DNA of 35,206 nucleotides from Georgenia sp. SYP-B2076 (lineage in GTDB: Bacteria; Actinomycetota; Actinomycetes; Actinomycetales; Actinomycetaceae), in NCBI RefSeq assembly GCF_003991205.1, contig NZ_RXOZ01000016.1, forward strand, positions 1-35,206. The letters run 5' to 3'. Below the pieces are notes generated by a model, which saw nothing but the letters and a program-made list of their open reading frames with translations, made no database searches and had not been told where the DNA came from. Position 1 is the stretch's first letter. Every line of letters starts with the position of its first letter. Both the position numbers and the translations under genes were made by a program. This document shows, one piece after another, positions 8,496-16,666 of the stretch.

Positions 8496-9797
8496 ATGAA
8501 AATGCGTGGCGCTTCCATCGCAGCAAGCCTCACGGCCGGCGTCCTCTTTCTCTCCGCCTGCGGAGGGGGAGCCGGAGGCAGTGACGAGGCCACCGACGGC
8601 GGCCCCGCGGGGGAGGGGACTCCCATCACCCTCGAGTTCCAGTCCCTCTCCGACCAGCCCGCCGCCATCGAGGCCACCGAGAGCATCGTGGCGGCCTGGA
8701 ACAAGGCCAATCCGGATGTCCAGGTGGAGATCGTCCCCGCAGGCTGGGACGGCATCTACGACAAGCTCATCACCCAGTTCAACGGTGGCGCGGCGCCGGA
8801 CATCATCCACTACGAGGCGGCCAGCATCGTGCCGTTCGCGGTAGACGGCTACCTCGCGGACCTCTCCGAGTACCTGCCGAAGGAGTTCGACGTTCCCGAG
8901 GGCATCCTCAAGGCCGTCACCGTCAACGACGAGGTCATCGCCTATCCGACCGAGCTGCAGTCCTACATGGTCTTCGCCAACAAGGCGATGCTCGACGCGG
9001 CCGGGGTGGAGATCCCCTCGGGCGAGACCATGACCTGGGACGAGCTGCGCGGGCTGGCCAAGGCCAGCACACTCGATGGCAAGTTCGGCCTCGGTTGGGG
9101 CCTGAAGAGCCCCACGGCCGCGTTCATGACCATGGGCCCGACGTTCGGCGGCACCTACTTCGGCGGCACCGGCGCCGACGCCGAGCTCACGATCGGCGAC
9201 GGCGAGCTCGCCATCCCCCAGCTTGTCAACGCGATGAACACCGAGGACAAGTCCATCCTGCCCGTCACCTTGACCCAGTCGGGCTCGGAGACCCTGGCCT
9301 CCTTCTATGCCGGTGAGATCGCGATGACGATCCAGGGCTCCTTCCAGGCGGCCAACATCGCCAAGGACGCGCCGGAGGGCTTCGAGTGGGTCGTGCTGCC
9401 GCCGCTGGAGGGGCCGGAGGGAGCCGGGCAGGCCGCCAACCCGCAGACCCTCTCGGTGAACATCGACTCGGAGCACGTCGAGCAGGCCGCCGAGTTCCTC
9501 AACTTCTTCACGCAGCCGGAGAACCTCGCAGCGCTCAACGAGGCCGACGCGCTCATCCCGGCGTCCACCTCCGCCCAGGAGCTGATGGCGAAGAACCTCG
9601 GCGACGACCCGAACTGGCAGACGGTCCTCTCGTCGGGCCAGCACATGACCGACGCGCCGTACCTGTTCGTCGACGCCTACGCCCAGTGGAAGGACACGGT
9701 GGCGACACCTGCGTTCCAGCGCTTCCTCGCCGGTGAGATCGACTCCGACGGCCTGGCGAAGGAGCTGCAGGCCGGCTGGGACGAGATCACCGCCTGA
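8496..9797 (+). CDS. ABC transporter extracellular solute-binding lipoprotein (family 1 sugar type)
   Basis: 433 residues from ATG 8496 with a GAAAGG ribosome site. The lipoprotein signal ends in the lipobox LSAC with the lipidated Cys at residue 22, followed by a Gly/Ser/Asp linker. The rest is a MalE-like fold: ITLEFQSLSDQPA, IVAAWNKANPDVQVEIVPAGW near residues 65-85, GGAAPDIIHYEAA near 97-109, YPTELQSYMVFANKAML near 150-166. It captures the substrate outside the membrane and delivers it to the two permeases. The family binds mono- or oligosaccharides and related polar solutes; ligand unknown. Confidence 0.93.
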   Translation: MKMRGASIAASLTAGVLFLSACGGGAGGSDEATDGGPAGEGTPITLEFQSLSDQPAAIEATESIVAAWNKANPDVQVEIVPAGWDGIYDKLITQFNGGAAPDIIHYEAASIVPFAVDGYLADLSEYLPKEFDVPEGILKAVTVNDEVIAYPTELQSYMVFANKAMLDAAGVEIPSGETMTWDELRGLAKASTLDGKFGLGWGLKSPTAAFMTMGPTFGGTYFGGTGADAELTIGDGELAIPQLVNAMNTEDKSILPVTLTQSGSETLASFYAGEIAMTIQGSFQAANIAKDAPEGFEWVVLPPLEGPEGAGQAANPQTLSVNIDSEHVEQAAEFLNFFTQPENLAALNEADALIPASTSAQELMAKNLGDDPNWQTVLSSGQHMTDAPYLFVDAYAQWKDTVATPAFQRFLAGEIDSDGLAKELQAGWDEITA

Positions 9798-9804
9798 CCG
9801 ACAG

Positions 9805-9824
9805 GCCGAGGAGCTCTCCTCGGC
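9805..9824 (+). terminator. Stem-loop just after the binding-protein gene
   Basis: GCCGAGGA and TCCTCGGC form an 8-bp stem with a 4-nt loop, eight bases after the binding-protein stop. No T-run follows. It could act as partial terminator or 3' end protector of the transporter mRNA. Confidence 0.4.
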
Positions 9825-9834
9825 GAGACATCAT

Positions 9835-9880
9835 CCCGGGGCCGCGCTACTAAGCCGCCGCCCGGCCACGCGGCCCCGGG
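9835..9880 (+). terminator. Strong stem-loop between transporter and enzyme genes
   Basis: CCCGGGGCCGCG (9835-9846) and CGCGGCCCCGGG (9869-9880) form a perfect 12-bp GC stem with a 22-nt loop. With the preceding hairpin it separates transporter genes from enzyme genes and may reduce, rather than abolish, read-through. Confidence 0.5.
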
Positions 9881-9965
9881 CGAATCGTGACCTGTGAGCG
9901 CGAGCATCCCTCGCCGGGCACCGACGCACGAGCCACACACGAACCAACGGACCAGGAGCAGACAC

Positions 9966-11141
9966 GTGAGCTGGTTGGAAGACCGCGCCGTCGCGGTGAT
10001 CACCGGAGCCGCGGTGGGCGACGCGCTCGGCGGGGCCACCGAGGGCTGGACCCCCGAGCAGATCGAGGAGCGCCACGGCGGCCGGGTCACCGGCATCGTC
10101 GGCCCCTGGTACCCGAACTGGAAGGATGCCCGCCCCATCGCGCCCTACCACAAGGGCGACGGACACATCACCGACGACACCCTCATGACCCAGGCCCTCG
10201 TGGAGGTCTATGCCAAGCGCCGCGACCACCTCGACGCCTATGCCGTCGCCGAGGACCTCGTGCCCCTCATGATCGGCGAGCCCCGCTGGATCCCCGAGCT
10301 CGAGACCGACGCCCTGATCCTCCAGCGCGTCTTCCTCGCCGAGAAGTGGATCGTCGCCCGCCTGCACTACGGCCACGTCGACCCCCGCGAGGCCGGCGTG
10401 GGCAACATCGTCAACTGCGGCGCCGCCATGTACATGGCCCCCGTCGGCATTGCCAACGCCGGCGACCCCGCCGGCGCGTACGCCGAGGCCATCGACATCG
10501 CGGGCGCCCACCAGTCCAGCTACGGCCGCGAGGCCGCCGGGGTCTTCGCCGCCGCCGTGGCCGCCGCGCTCACCCCCGGGGCTTCCGTCGACGGCGTCGT
10601 CGCTGCTGCCCTCGATGTCGCCCACGACGGCACCTACGATGCCCTCCGTGCGGTGGTCGACGCCGTCGCCGGCACGACGCCGCCGCGCACCGACGACGAG
10701 GAGCGCGCCCTGGCGGCCCTCATCCGCGCGGCCGTCGCGCCCTACGACTCCGTGGGCCCGGAGTACCGCAACATGTCCCGCGACGCCCGCCGTCCCTCGC
10801 GCACGAAGTCCATCGAGGAGCTTCCCGCCGCGATCGGCTTCGTGCTCGGCCACCGCGGCGACTTCCGCGGTGCCGTGCTCGGCGCCGTCAACTACGGCCG
10901 CGACGCCGACTCCATCGCCGTCATGGCCGGTGCCGTCACCGCCGCGCTGGGCGGCACCCCCGTCGTGCCCACCGAGTGGCTCGACCAGATCGAGACCGCC
11001 AGCCGCATGGACATCCGCGCAACCGGCCGGCTCATGGCAGGGGCCGCCGCGGACATCCTGCGCGCCGACGCCGAGCGTGCTGAACAGCGGCTGCACGTTC
11101 TGGGCCGGGTGGCCGAGCGGCAGGGGAGTGAGGTGGCGTGA
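9966..11141 (+). CDS. ADP-ribosylglycohydrolase (ARH/DraG) family protein 1
   Basis: 391 residues from GTG 9966, chosen for AGGAG 7 nt upstream; a GTG at 9894 would add 24 non-conserved residues. The dimetal site of the ARH fold looks intact: GAAVGDALGGATEG near residues 14-27, ITDDTLMTQ near 68-76, and NYGRDADSIAVMAGA near 307-321. Family enzymes hydrolyse the glycosidic bond of ADP-ribosylated protein or of small ribosides. Being cytoplasmic, behind an importer and before a ribokinase-like gene, this one more likely cleaves an imported ribosyl-type glycoside than a modified protein (inference). Confidence 0.88.
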   Translation: MSWLEDRAVAVITGAAVGDALGGATEGWTPEQIEERHGGRVTGIVGPWYPNWKDARPIAPYHKGDGHITDDTLMTQALVEVYAKRRDHLDAYAVAEDLVPLMIGEPRWIPELETDALILQRVFLAEKWIVARLHYGHVDPREAGVGNIVNCGAAMYMAPVGIANAGDPAGAYAEAIDIAGAHQSSYGREAAGVFAAAVAAALTPGASVDGVVAAALDVAHDGTYDALRAVVDAVAGTTPPRTDDEERALAALIRAAVAPYDSVGPEYRNMSRDARRPSRTKSIEELPAAIGFVLGHRGDFRGAVLGAVNYGRDADSIAVMAGAVTAALGGTPVVPTEWLDQIETASRMDIRATGRLMAGAAADILRADAERAEQRLHVLGRVAERQGSEVA

Positions 11142-12493
11142 GGCTCACCTGGGCCCAGCCCGAGGACCTGCTCGCGCACGAGCTGGTCCAGTCGGCCGCC
11201 GAGGGCAAGGACACCGCCGCCGTCGTAGCCCGGTGGGAGGCGGCCGGCGGCAGCACGGTCCCCGCGGTCAGCGGCGCCAGCGCCATCCCGGCCCCGCCCG
11301 AGCGGCGCGCGCTGGCCCGCGAGCTGCTGGGTGAGCTGCAGGACCTGGCGGCCGCGCCCGCCCCGGCCGAACCCGACGACTGGGAGGAGATCGCCGCCCT
11401 CCTGCCCGCCGCGCCCCGCCTGGCAGCACCGCGACCGGCCGGACTCGACCGCCGGGTGCGCGGCGGCTGGACCGGTCGTGCCGCCGGCTGCCTGCTCGGC
11501 AAGCCCGTGGAGAAGATCCCCCGGCACGGCATCGAGGAGATCCTCCGTGCCACCGGCCGGTGGCCGCTGGACCGCTACTTCACCGCCGTCGGCCTCGCTG
11601 ACCACGTCGCCGCGCGCTGGCCGTGGAACCGGCGCAGCGCCCCGACGTCCCTGGAGGAGAACATCGCCGGCATGCCCGAGGACGACGACCTCAACTACCC
11701 CCTCCTCGCGCTCGACCTCCTCGAGCGCCGCGGCACCGGCTTCACCACCGAGGACGTCGCCCAGCTCTGGCTGGACAACCTGCCCGCCGGCCGGGTGTTC
11801 ACCGCGGAGCGCGCCGCCTACCGCAACATCCTCGACGCCCGCCCGGTGCCCGAGACGGCCACGTTCCTCAACCCCTTCCGGGAGTGGATCGGCGCTCTCA
11901 TCCGCACGGACGTCTACGGCTGGGTCACGCCCGGCGACCCGCGCGCCGCGGCGCGCCTGGCCTGGACCGACGCGCGCCTGAGCCACACCCGCAACGGCAT
12001 CTACGGCGCCATGTGGGCCGCGGCGCTCTGCTCGGCCGCGATGGCCCGCGACACGGTCGACGAGGTCCTCGACGCCGCCGAGAGCGTCATCCCGCCGGGC
12101 AGCCGCCTCGCCGCGGCGGTCAGCCTCGGCCGCCAGACGGCCGCCGAGACCGAGGACGTCGCCGCCGGGCTGGACCGACTGCACGCCGCCTACGGGCACC
12201 TGCACTGGGTGCACGTGCTCAACAACGCCGCTGTCATAGCCTACGCCCTCGCCGCCGGTCGCGGCATGTTCGGGCCGAGCGTGGCGATCGCCGTCACAGC
12301 CGGGTGGGACACGGACTCGGCAGGCGCCACGGTCGGCTCGGTGCTTGGCGCCCTCCTCGGGCCCGACGGCATCGGGGAGCAGTGGACCGCGCCGATCGAC
12401 GGTCGTATCGCCACGTCCCTGCCCGGCGGGGACCAACGGCGGATCGAGGACCTCGCGCTGCGCACGCGGCGCCTGCAGGAGGGAGCCCGGTGA
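11138..12493 (+). CDS. ADP-ribosylglycohydrolase family protein 2 (GCLLGKPVE subfamily)
   Basis: 451 residues from GTG 11138, overlapping the previous stop (GTGA). An N-terminal region of about 105 residues with no recognised domain precedes the ARH fold: GGWTGRAAGCLLGKPVEKIP near 109-128, PEDDDLNYPLLALDLL near 180-195, and AGWDTDSAGATVGSVLGA near 388-405. Relative to copy 1, the first metal motif has GC in place of GD and the second has EDDD in place of TDDT, while DTDS is kept. It belongs to a distinct subfamily and is not a recent duplicate. Translational coupling suggests the two act on the same or successive substrates; activity is inferred. Confidence 0.85.
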   Translation: MRLTWAQPEDLLAHELVQSAAEGKDTAAVVARWEAAGGSTVPAVSGASAIPAPPERRALARELLGELQDLAAAPAPAEPDDWEEIAALLPAAPRLAAPRPAGLDRRVRGGWTGRAAGCLLGKPVEKIPRHGIEEILRATGRWPLDRYFTAVGLADHVAARWPWNRRSAPTSLEENIAGMPEDDDLNYPLLALDLLERRGTGFTTEDVAQLWLDNLPAGRVFTAERAAYRNILDARPVPETATFLNPFREWIGALIRTDVYGWVTPGDPRAAARLAWTDARLSHTRNGIYGAMWAAALCSAAMARDTVDEVLDAAESVIPPGSRLAAAVSLGRQTAAETEDVAAGLDRLHAAYGHLHWVHVLNNAAVIAYALAAGRGMFGPSVAIAVTAGWDTDSAGATVGSVLGALLGPDGIGEQWTAPIDGRIATSLPGGDQRRIEDLALRTRRLQEGAR

Positions 12494-13431
12494 GCGGCCA
12501 CGTCGTGGTGGTCGGCAGCGCGAACGTCGACCTGGTGGTGGACGTCCCGCGACATCCGGGCCCGGGAGAGACGATCCTCGGCGGGGAGCTGGTCCGTAGC
12601 CCCGGCGGCAAGGGCGCCAACCAGGCGGTCGCCGCAGCCCGCGCCGGCGGCGCGGACACCACCTTCCTCGGGGCGTTGGGCCGCGATGATGCTGCCGAGC
12701 TGCTGCTGGCCTCGCTCGAGCGCGCCGGGGTGCACACCGACCTGGTCGCGCGCCCCCACGCCGGCACCGGCACCGCGCTCATCAGCGTGACCGCCGACGG
12801 CGAGAACGCCATCATCGTCGCGCCGGGCGCCAACTCCCTCCTCACCGTCGACGACCGTGCCGCCGCCCGGCTCGCGCAGGCGGACGTGGTCCTCGCCCAG
12901 CTCGAAGTGCCCCTGGAAACCGTGCTCGCCGCCGCCCGCGCCCGCCGGCGCGGCGCGGTGTTCGCGCTCAACGCCGCGCCCTCCCGAGACCTGCCCGCGG
13001 ACGTGTGGGCGGAGGTGGACCTGCTCATCGTCAACGAGCACGAGGCCGCCGACCTCGCACGCACGACGGGCGGTGAGCAGTCGGCCGCCGAGGCGCCCAC
13101 GGAGCTCGCCATGGCCCTGCTCGCCCGGGTGCCCGCCGTCGTCATCACGCTCGGCGCCGCCGGCGCCCTGGTGGCCGAGCGCGGCGCCGACCCCGTCACC
13201 GTGCCCGCCCCCCGCGTCACCCCGGTGGACACCACCGGCGCGGGGGACACCTTCTGCGGCGTGCTCGCCGCGGCCCTGGCCCACGGCGAGCCGCTCGCCG
13301 TCGCCGCCCGTCGCGCCGCCGCCGCGGGCGCGCTGGCCGTCACCCGGCCCGGCGCCCAGGCCGCCGTCCCGACGGCGGATGAGACCGGGGCGCTCGCCGC
13401 CCAGACCTACGCGCCCGTGGTGGAGCCGTGA
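12490..13431 (+). CDS. Ribokinase-like PfkB-family carbohydrate kinase
   Basis: 313 residues from GTG 12490 (GTGA overlap). PfkB signature 1 is GGKGANQAVAAARAGG near residues 38-53, after NVDLVVDVPRHPGPGETI. Signature 2 is DTTGAGDTFCGVLAAALA near 247-264, with the catalytic base Asp in GAGD near residue 253. The N-terminal pattern and length are those of ribokinase, which makes ribose 5-phosphate from ribose and ATP. Following two ARH-family hydrolases, phosphorylation of a released pentose is the likely role; other furanoses or nucleosides are possible. It is not called rbsK because the substrate is unproven. Confidence 0.9.
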   Translation: MSGHVVVVGSANVDLVVDVPRHPGPGETILGGELVRSPGGKGANQAVAAARAGGADTTFLGALGRDDAAELLLASLERAGVHTDLVARPHAGTGTALISVTADGENAIIVAPGANSLLTVDDRAAARLAQADVVLAQLEVPLETVLAAARARRRGAVFALNAAPSRDLPADVWAEVDLLIVNEHEAADLARTTGGEQSAAEAPTELAMALLARVPAVVITLGAAGALVAERGADPVTVPAPRVTPVDTTGAGDTFCGVLAAALAHGEPLAVAARRAAAAGALAVTRPGAQAAVPTADETGALAAQTYAPVVEP

Positions 13432-15461
13432 CCTACACCTTCGACCCGCTCGTCCCGCGACCCATCGACCTGCCCACCCTCGTCCCGCTCGACGCGGTCG
13501 CGCGCCTGGAGGACCTGGACGAGGCGAAGATCTTCGCCGCCCCGGACGACCCGGCCGACTGGCCCGCCTGGCGCGCGCGCCTCACCGCCTGGCGGGAGGA
13601 CGCCCGCGCCCGCCACCACTACGACGGCGCCGCCTACGAGCGCCCGCAGTCCGCCTGGGCCGCCCGCTGCTTCTCGGTCGCGCAGGTGTGGCTGTGGGAC
13701 GAGCTGCTCTTCGACTTCGGCGCGCAGCGCTTCACCCCGGACCGCTTCCTCGCCGACGCCCACGAACGCCTCGGCGGCCTCGACGCCGTCGTGCTCTGGC
13801 ACGCCTACCCCGTCATCGGCATCGACGGGCGCAACCAGTGGGACCACTACCGCGACGTCCCCGGCATCGAGCGGCTCGTCGCCGACCTCCACGCCGCCGG
13901 TCTGCACGTCTTCGTCGACTACAACCCCTGGGACACCGGCACCCTGCGCGCCACCGGCGACGACGTCACCGAGCTCGCCGCCCTGGTACGCGACCTCCAG
14001 GCCGACGGCGTCTTCCTCGACACCCTCAAGAAGGCCGAGCCCGACCTGGTCGACCGGCTCGAGGCCGCCCGCCCCGGCATCGTGCTCGAGGGCGAGTCCA
14101 AGCTCGCCGTCGAGCGCATCGTGGACCACTCCGCCTCCTGGGCGCAGTTCTTCGCCGACTCCGCCGTCCCCGGCGTGCTGCGCGCCCACTGGTACGAGCG
14201 GCGCCACATGCAGCACCACATCCGCCGCTGGCACCGCGACCACTCCGAGGAGCTGCAGTCCGCCTGGGTCAACGGCGCCGGCGTCATGGTCTGGGAGGTC
14301 GTCTTCGGGGTCTGGGTCGGGTGGAACGCCCGCGACGCCGCCACGCTGCGCCGCATGGTCACCCTCCAGCGCGCCGCCGCCGACCTGCTGCTCGAGGGGG
14401 AGTGGACCCCGCTCGCGCCCCTCGCCCCGGCCGCGCACGGCGCCGGCGTCCACGCCTCCACCTTCACCCGCGACGGCGTCACGCTCTGGACGCTGGTCAA
14501 CCGCGGCAAGACCGACTACACCGGCCCCGTCCTCGACGACCCGCCGGCGGGCACGCTCCTCGACCTCACCGGCGGCCCCGCGGCGGGGCGCTCCGACGGG
14601 CACGGCGGCGCTCGCCCTGCCGTGACGGTCCCGGCCCGCTCCATCGCAGCCCTGCTGCAGGTGGAGCCGGGCACCCCCCAGCCGTCCTGGCTCCCGGGAC
14701 TGCGCGAGGACCTCGCCGGGCTCCCGCACGACGGCGACGCGTCCTTCCCGCACCGCGTCGCCCGGCGCCTCGCACCCGAGCCGCCCGCCCCGGTGCGCCG
14801 CGACCGGGTGCCGGCTGACGCCGTCGGCGTCCCCGCCGGGGACTACGTGCTCACCGTGCGCTACCGGGCGCGCGAGACCGGCATGTACCAGGGCGCGCCG
14901 TACGTGGACGAGTGGAAACCGCTCGCGCCACGGCTGCACGACGCCCGCACCCTGCAACGCACCGGCACGCTGGACCGGCCCATCGCCGTCGCCGCCACCG
15001 AGGTGACCAACGCCGAGTACGCCGAGTTCCTCGCCGCCACGGGCTACCGGCCCACGGTGACGCACCGTTTCCTGGGGAACTGGCTCGCCGGTCGCGTGCC
15101 CGCCGCAGCGGACGACGCCCCGGTGACCTACGTGGACCTCGACGACGCCCGCGCCTACTGCGCCTGGCGCGGCGGGCGGCTGCCCACCGAGGACGAGTGG
15201 CAGCTCGCCGGGCAGACCGGCCGGCTGCGCCGCGGCAGCCCCGCGGTGTGGAACTGGACCGAGAGCGAGCACAGCGACGGCCGCACCCGCTTCGCGATGC
15301 TCAAGGGTGGCGCCGACTACGCCGCCGAGGGTTCGGAGTGGTACTTCGACGGCGGCCGCCAGGCGCCGGACTTCACCGCCAAGCTGCTCGTGCCGGGGCT
15401 GGGCGTCACCCGCAGCCCGAGCATCGGCTTCCGCTGCGCCTGGACCCTGGAGGATCGATGA
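13428..15461 (+). CDS. Fusion: TIM-barrel glycosidase-like domain + FGE/SUMF1-like domain
   Basis: 677 residues from GTG 13428 (GTGA overlap). Residues about 1-400 look like a barrel hydrolase: LDAVVLWHAYPVIGIDGRNQ, LHVFVDYNPWDTGT near 158-171, GVFLDTLKKAEPDL with an Asp near 198, and GIVLEGESKL with a Glu near 221, two plausible catalytic acids; I cannot assign a GH family. A beta-rich linker follows. Residues about 465-674 are a formylglycine-generating-enzyme-like domain: ATEVTNAEYAEFL, YCAWRGGRLPTEDEWQLAG, VWNWTESE and the closing SIGFRCAW. The Cys pair of true FGE is absent, since the segment after MLKGG has no Cys. No signal peptide, so it is cytoplasmic. Its role is unknown; processing of the imported glycoside is the contextual guess. 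Confidence 0.8.
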   Translation: MTYTFDPLVPRPIDLPTLVPLDAVARLEDLDEAKIFAAPDDPADWPAWRARLTAWREDARARHHYDGAAYERPQSAWAARCFSVAQVWLWDELLFDFGAQRFTPDRFLADAHERLGGLDAVVLWHAYPVIGIDGRNQWDHYRDVPGIERLVADLHAAGLHVFVDYNPWDTGTLRATGDDVTELAALVRDLQADGVFLDTLKKAEPDLVDRLEAARPGIVLEGESKLAVERIVDHSASWAQFFADSAVPGVLRAHWYERRHMQHHIRRWHRDHSEELQSAWVNGAGVMVWEVVFGVWVGWNARDAATLRRMVTLQRAAADLLLEGEWTPLAPLAPAAHGAGVHASTFTRDGVTLWTLVNRGKTDYTGPVLDDPPAGTLLDLTGGPAAGRSDGHGGARPAVTVPARSIAALLQVEPGTPQPSWLPGLREDLAGLPHDGDASFPHRVARRLAPEPPAPVRRDRVPADAVGVPAGDYVLTVRYRARETGMYQGAPYVDEWKPLAPRLHDARTLQRTGTLDRPIAVAATEVTNAEYAEFLAATGYRPTVTHRFLGNWLAGRVPAAADDAPVTYVDLDDARAYCAWRGGRLPTEDEWQLAGQTGRLRRGSPAVWNWTESEHSDGRTRFAMLKGGADYAAEGSEWYFDGGRQAPDFTAKLLVPGLGVTRSPSIGFRCAWTLEDR

Positions 15462-16666
15462 CCGTCTCGCGCGACAGCACCGACGGCGCCCTCGCCGGCC
15501 TGAAGGTGGTGGACGCCTCCACCCTCTTCGCCGGCCCCATGGCCGCCATGCACCTCGGTGACATGGGCGCCGACGTCATCAAGGTCGAGCACCCCACCAA
15601 GCCGGACCCCTCCCGCGGGCACGGCGCCGCCAAGGACGGCGTCAACCTGTGGTGGAAGACCCTCGGCCGCAACAAGCGTGCCGTCACCGCGAACCTCGGC
15701 TCCGACGGCGGCCGGCGGGTCTTCCTCGCACTCGCCGCCGAGGCCGACGTGGTCATCGAGAACTTCCGCCCCGGCACCCTGGAGCGGTGGGGCCTCGGCT
15801 ATGACGAGCTGGCCGCCGCCAACCCCGGCCTGGTGCTCGCCCGGGTCAGCGGCTTCGGGCAGCTCGGCCCGTACCGCACCCGGCCCGGGTTCGGCACCCT
15901 CGCCGAGGCGATGAGCGGGTTCGCGGCCATGACGGGCGAGCCCTACGGGCCACCCACCCTGCCGCCGTTCGGCCTGGCCGACGGCGTCGCCTCCCTCGCC
16001 ACCGCGTTCGCCATCATGATCGCCCTGCGCTCGCGGGAGGCCACCGGCCGCGGGCAGGTGGTGGACGTGGCGATCATCGAACCGATCCTGGCCATGCTCG
16101 GCCCGCAGATCACCCGCTGGGACCAGCTCCGCACGGTCCAGCCCCGGTTCGGCAACCGGTCCGTCAACAACGCACCGCGCAACACGTACCGCACTAAGGA
16201 CGGCCAGTGGGTGGCGGTGTCCACCTCGGCGCAGTCCATCGCCGAGCGGGTGATGCGACTCGTGGGCCGGCCGGAGCTCATCGACGAGCCGTGGTTCGCC
16301 GTCGGTGCCGAGCGGGCCCGGCACGCCGACGAGCTCGATGAGGCGGTGGGCGGCTGGATCGCTCGGCACACCCGGGAGCAGGTGGTGGCCGCGTTCGAGA
16401 AGGCACAGGCTGCCGCCGCGCCGATCTACGACGCCGAGGACATCGTGGCCGATCCGCAGTTCCAGGCGTTGGGCACCATCCACGACATCGAGGACCCCGA
16501 GCTGGGGCCCATGAAGATGCAGGGCCCGCTGTTCCGGCTCTCCGGGCACGACGGCGTCATCGCCTTCACCGGCCGCCCGCACGGCGCCGACACCGACACC
16601 GTGCTGGGCGAGCTCGGCTTCTCGGCCGAGGAGATCGCCGCCCTGCGGTCGGAGGACGCGATATGA
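15458..16666 (+). CDS. Family III (CaiB/BaiF) CoA transferase
   Basis: 402 residues from ATG 15458 (ATGA overlap; GGAGG just upstream). Visible are GLKVVDASTLFAGPMAAMHL near 12-31, LGDMGADVIKVEHP near 31-44, NKRAVTANL, VIENFRPGTLERWGLGYDEL near 104-123, and FGLADGVASL with the expected catalytic Asp near residue 175. TGRGQVVDVAIIEPIL and a variable C-terminal lid follow. The family moves CoA between a thioester and a carboxylic acid through aspartyl-CoA anhydride. Coupled to a CitE-type lyase, it probably activates a hydroxy- or dicarboxylic acid such as a citramalate-like compound (inference). Confidence 0.9.
   Translation: MTVSRDSTDGALAGLKVVDASTLFAGPMAAMHLGDMGADVIKVEHPTKPDPSRGHGAAKDGVNLWWKTLGRNKRAVTANLGSDGGRRVFLALAAEADVVIENFRPGTLERWGLGYDELAAANPGLVLARVSGFGQLGPYRTRPGFGTLAEAMSGFAAMTGEPYGPPTLPPFGLADGVASLATAFAIMIALRSREATGRGQVVDVAIIEPILAMLGPQITRWDQLRTVQPRFGNRSVNNAPRNTYRTKDGQWVAVSTSAQSIAERVMRLVGRPELIDEPWFAVGAERARHADELDEAVGGWIARHTREQVVAAFEKAQAAAAPIYDAEDIVADPQFQALGTIHDIEDPELGPMKMQGPLFRLSGHDGVIAFTGRPHGADTDTVLGELGFSAEEIAALRSEDAI

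Noticed and set aside
11623-13431. 602-codon frame that would start inside the second ARH gene
   Set aside because: Only the part from GTG 12490 matches a family (ribokinase); the upstream part is an out-of-frame shadow of the ARH gene.
13407-15272. Long minus-strand open frame (621 codons)
   Set aside because: Antisense to the glycosidase-like/FGE-like fusion gene, whose domains and overlaps with neighbours are convincing; no family pattern on the minus strand.
13428-15461. True formylglycine-generating enzyme / sulfatase activation
   Set aside because: The paired Cys of FGE are absent in the expected segment and no sulfatase is encoded nearby.
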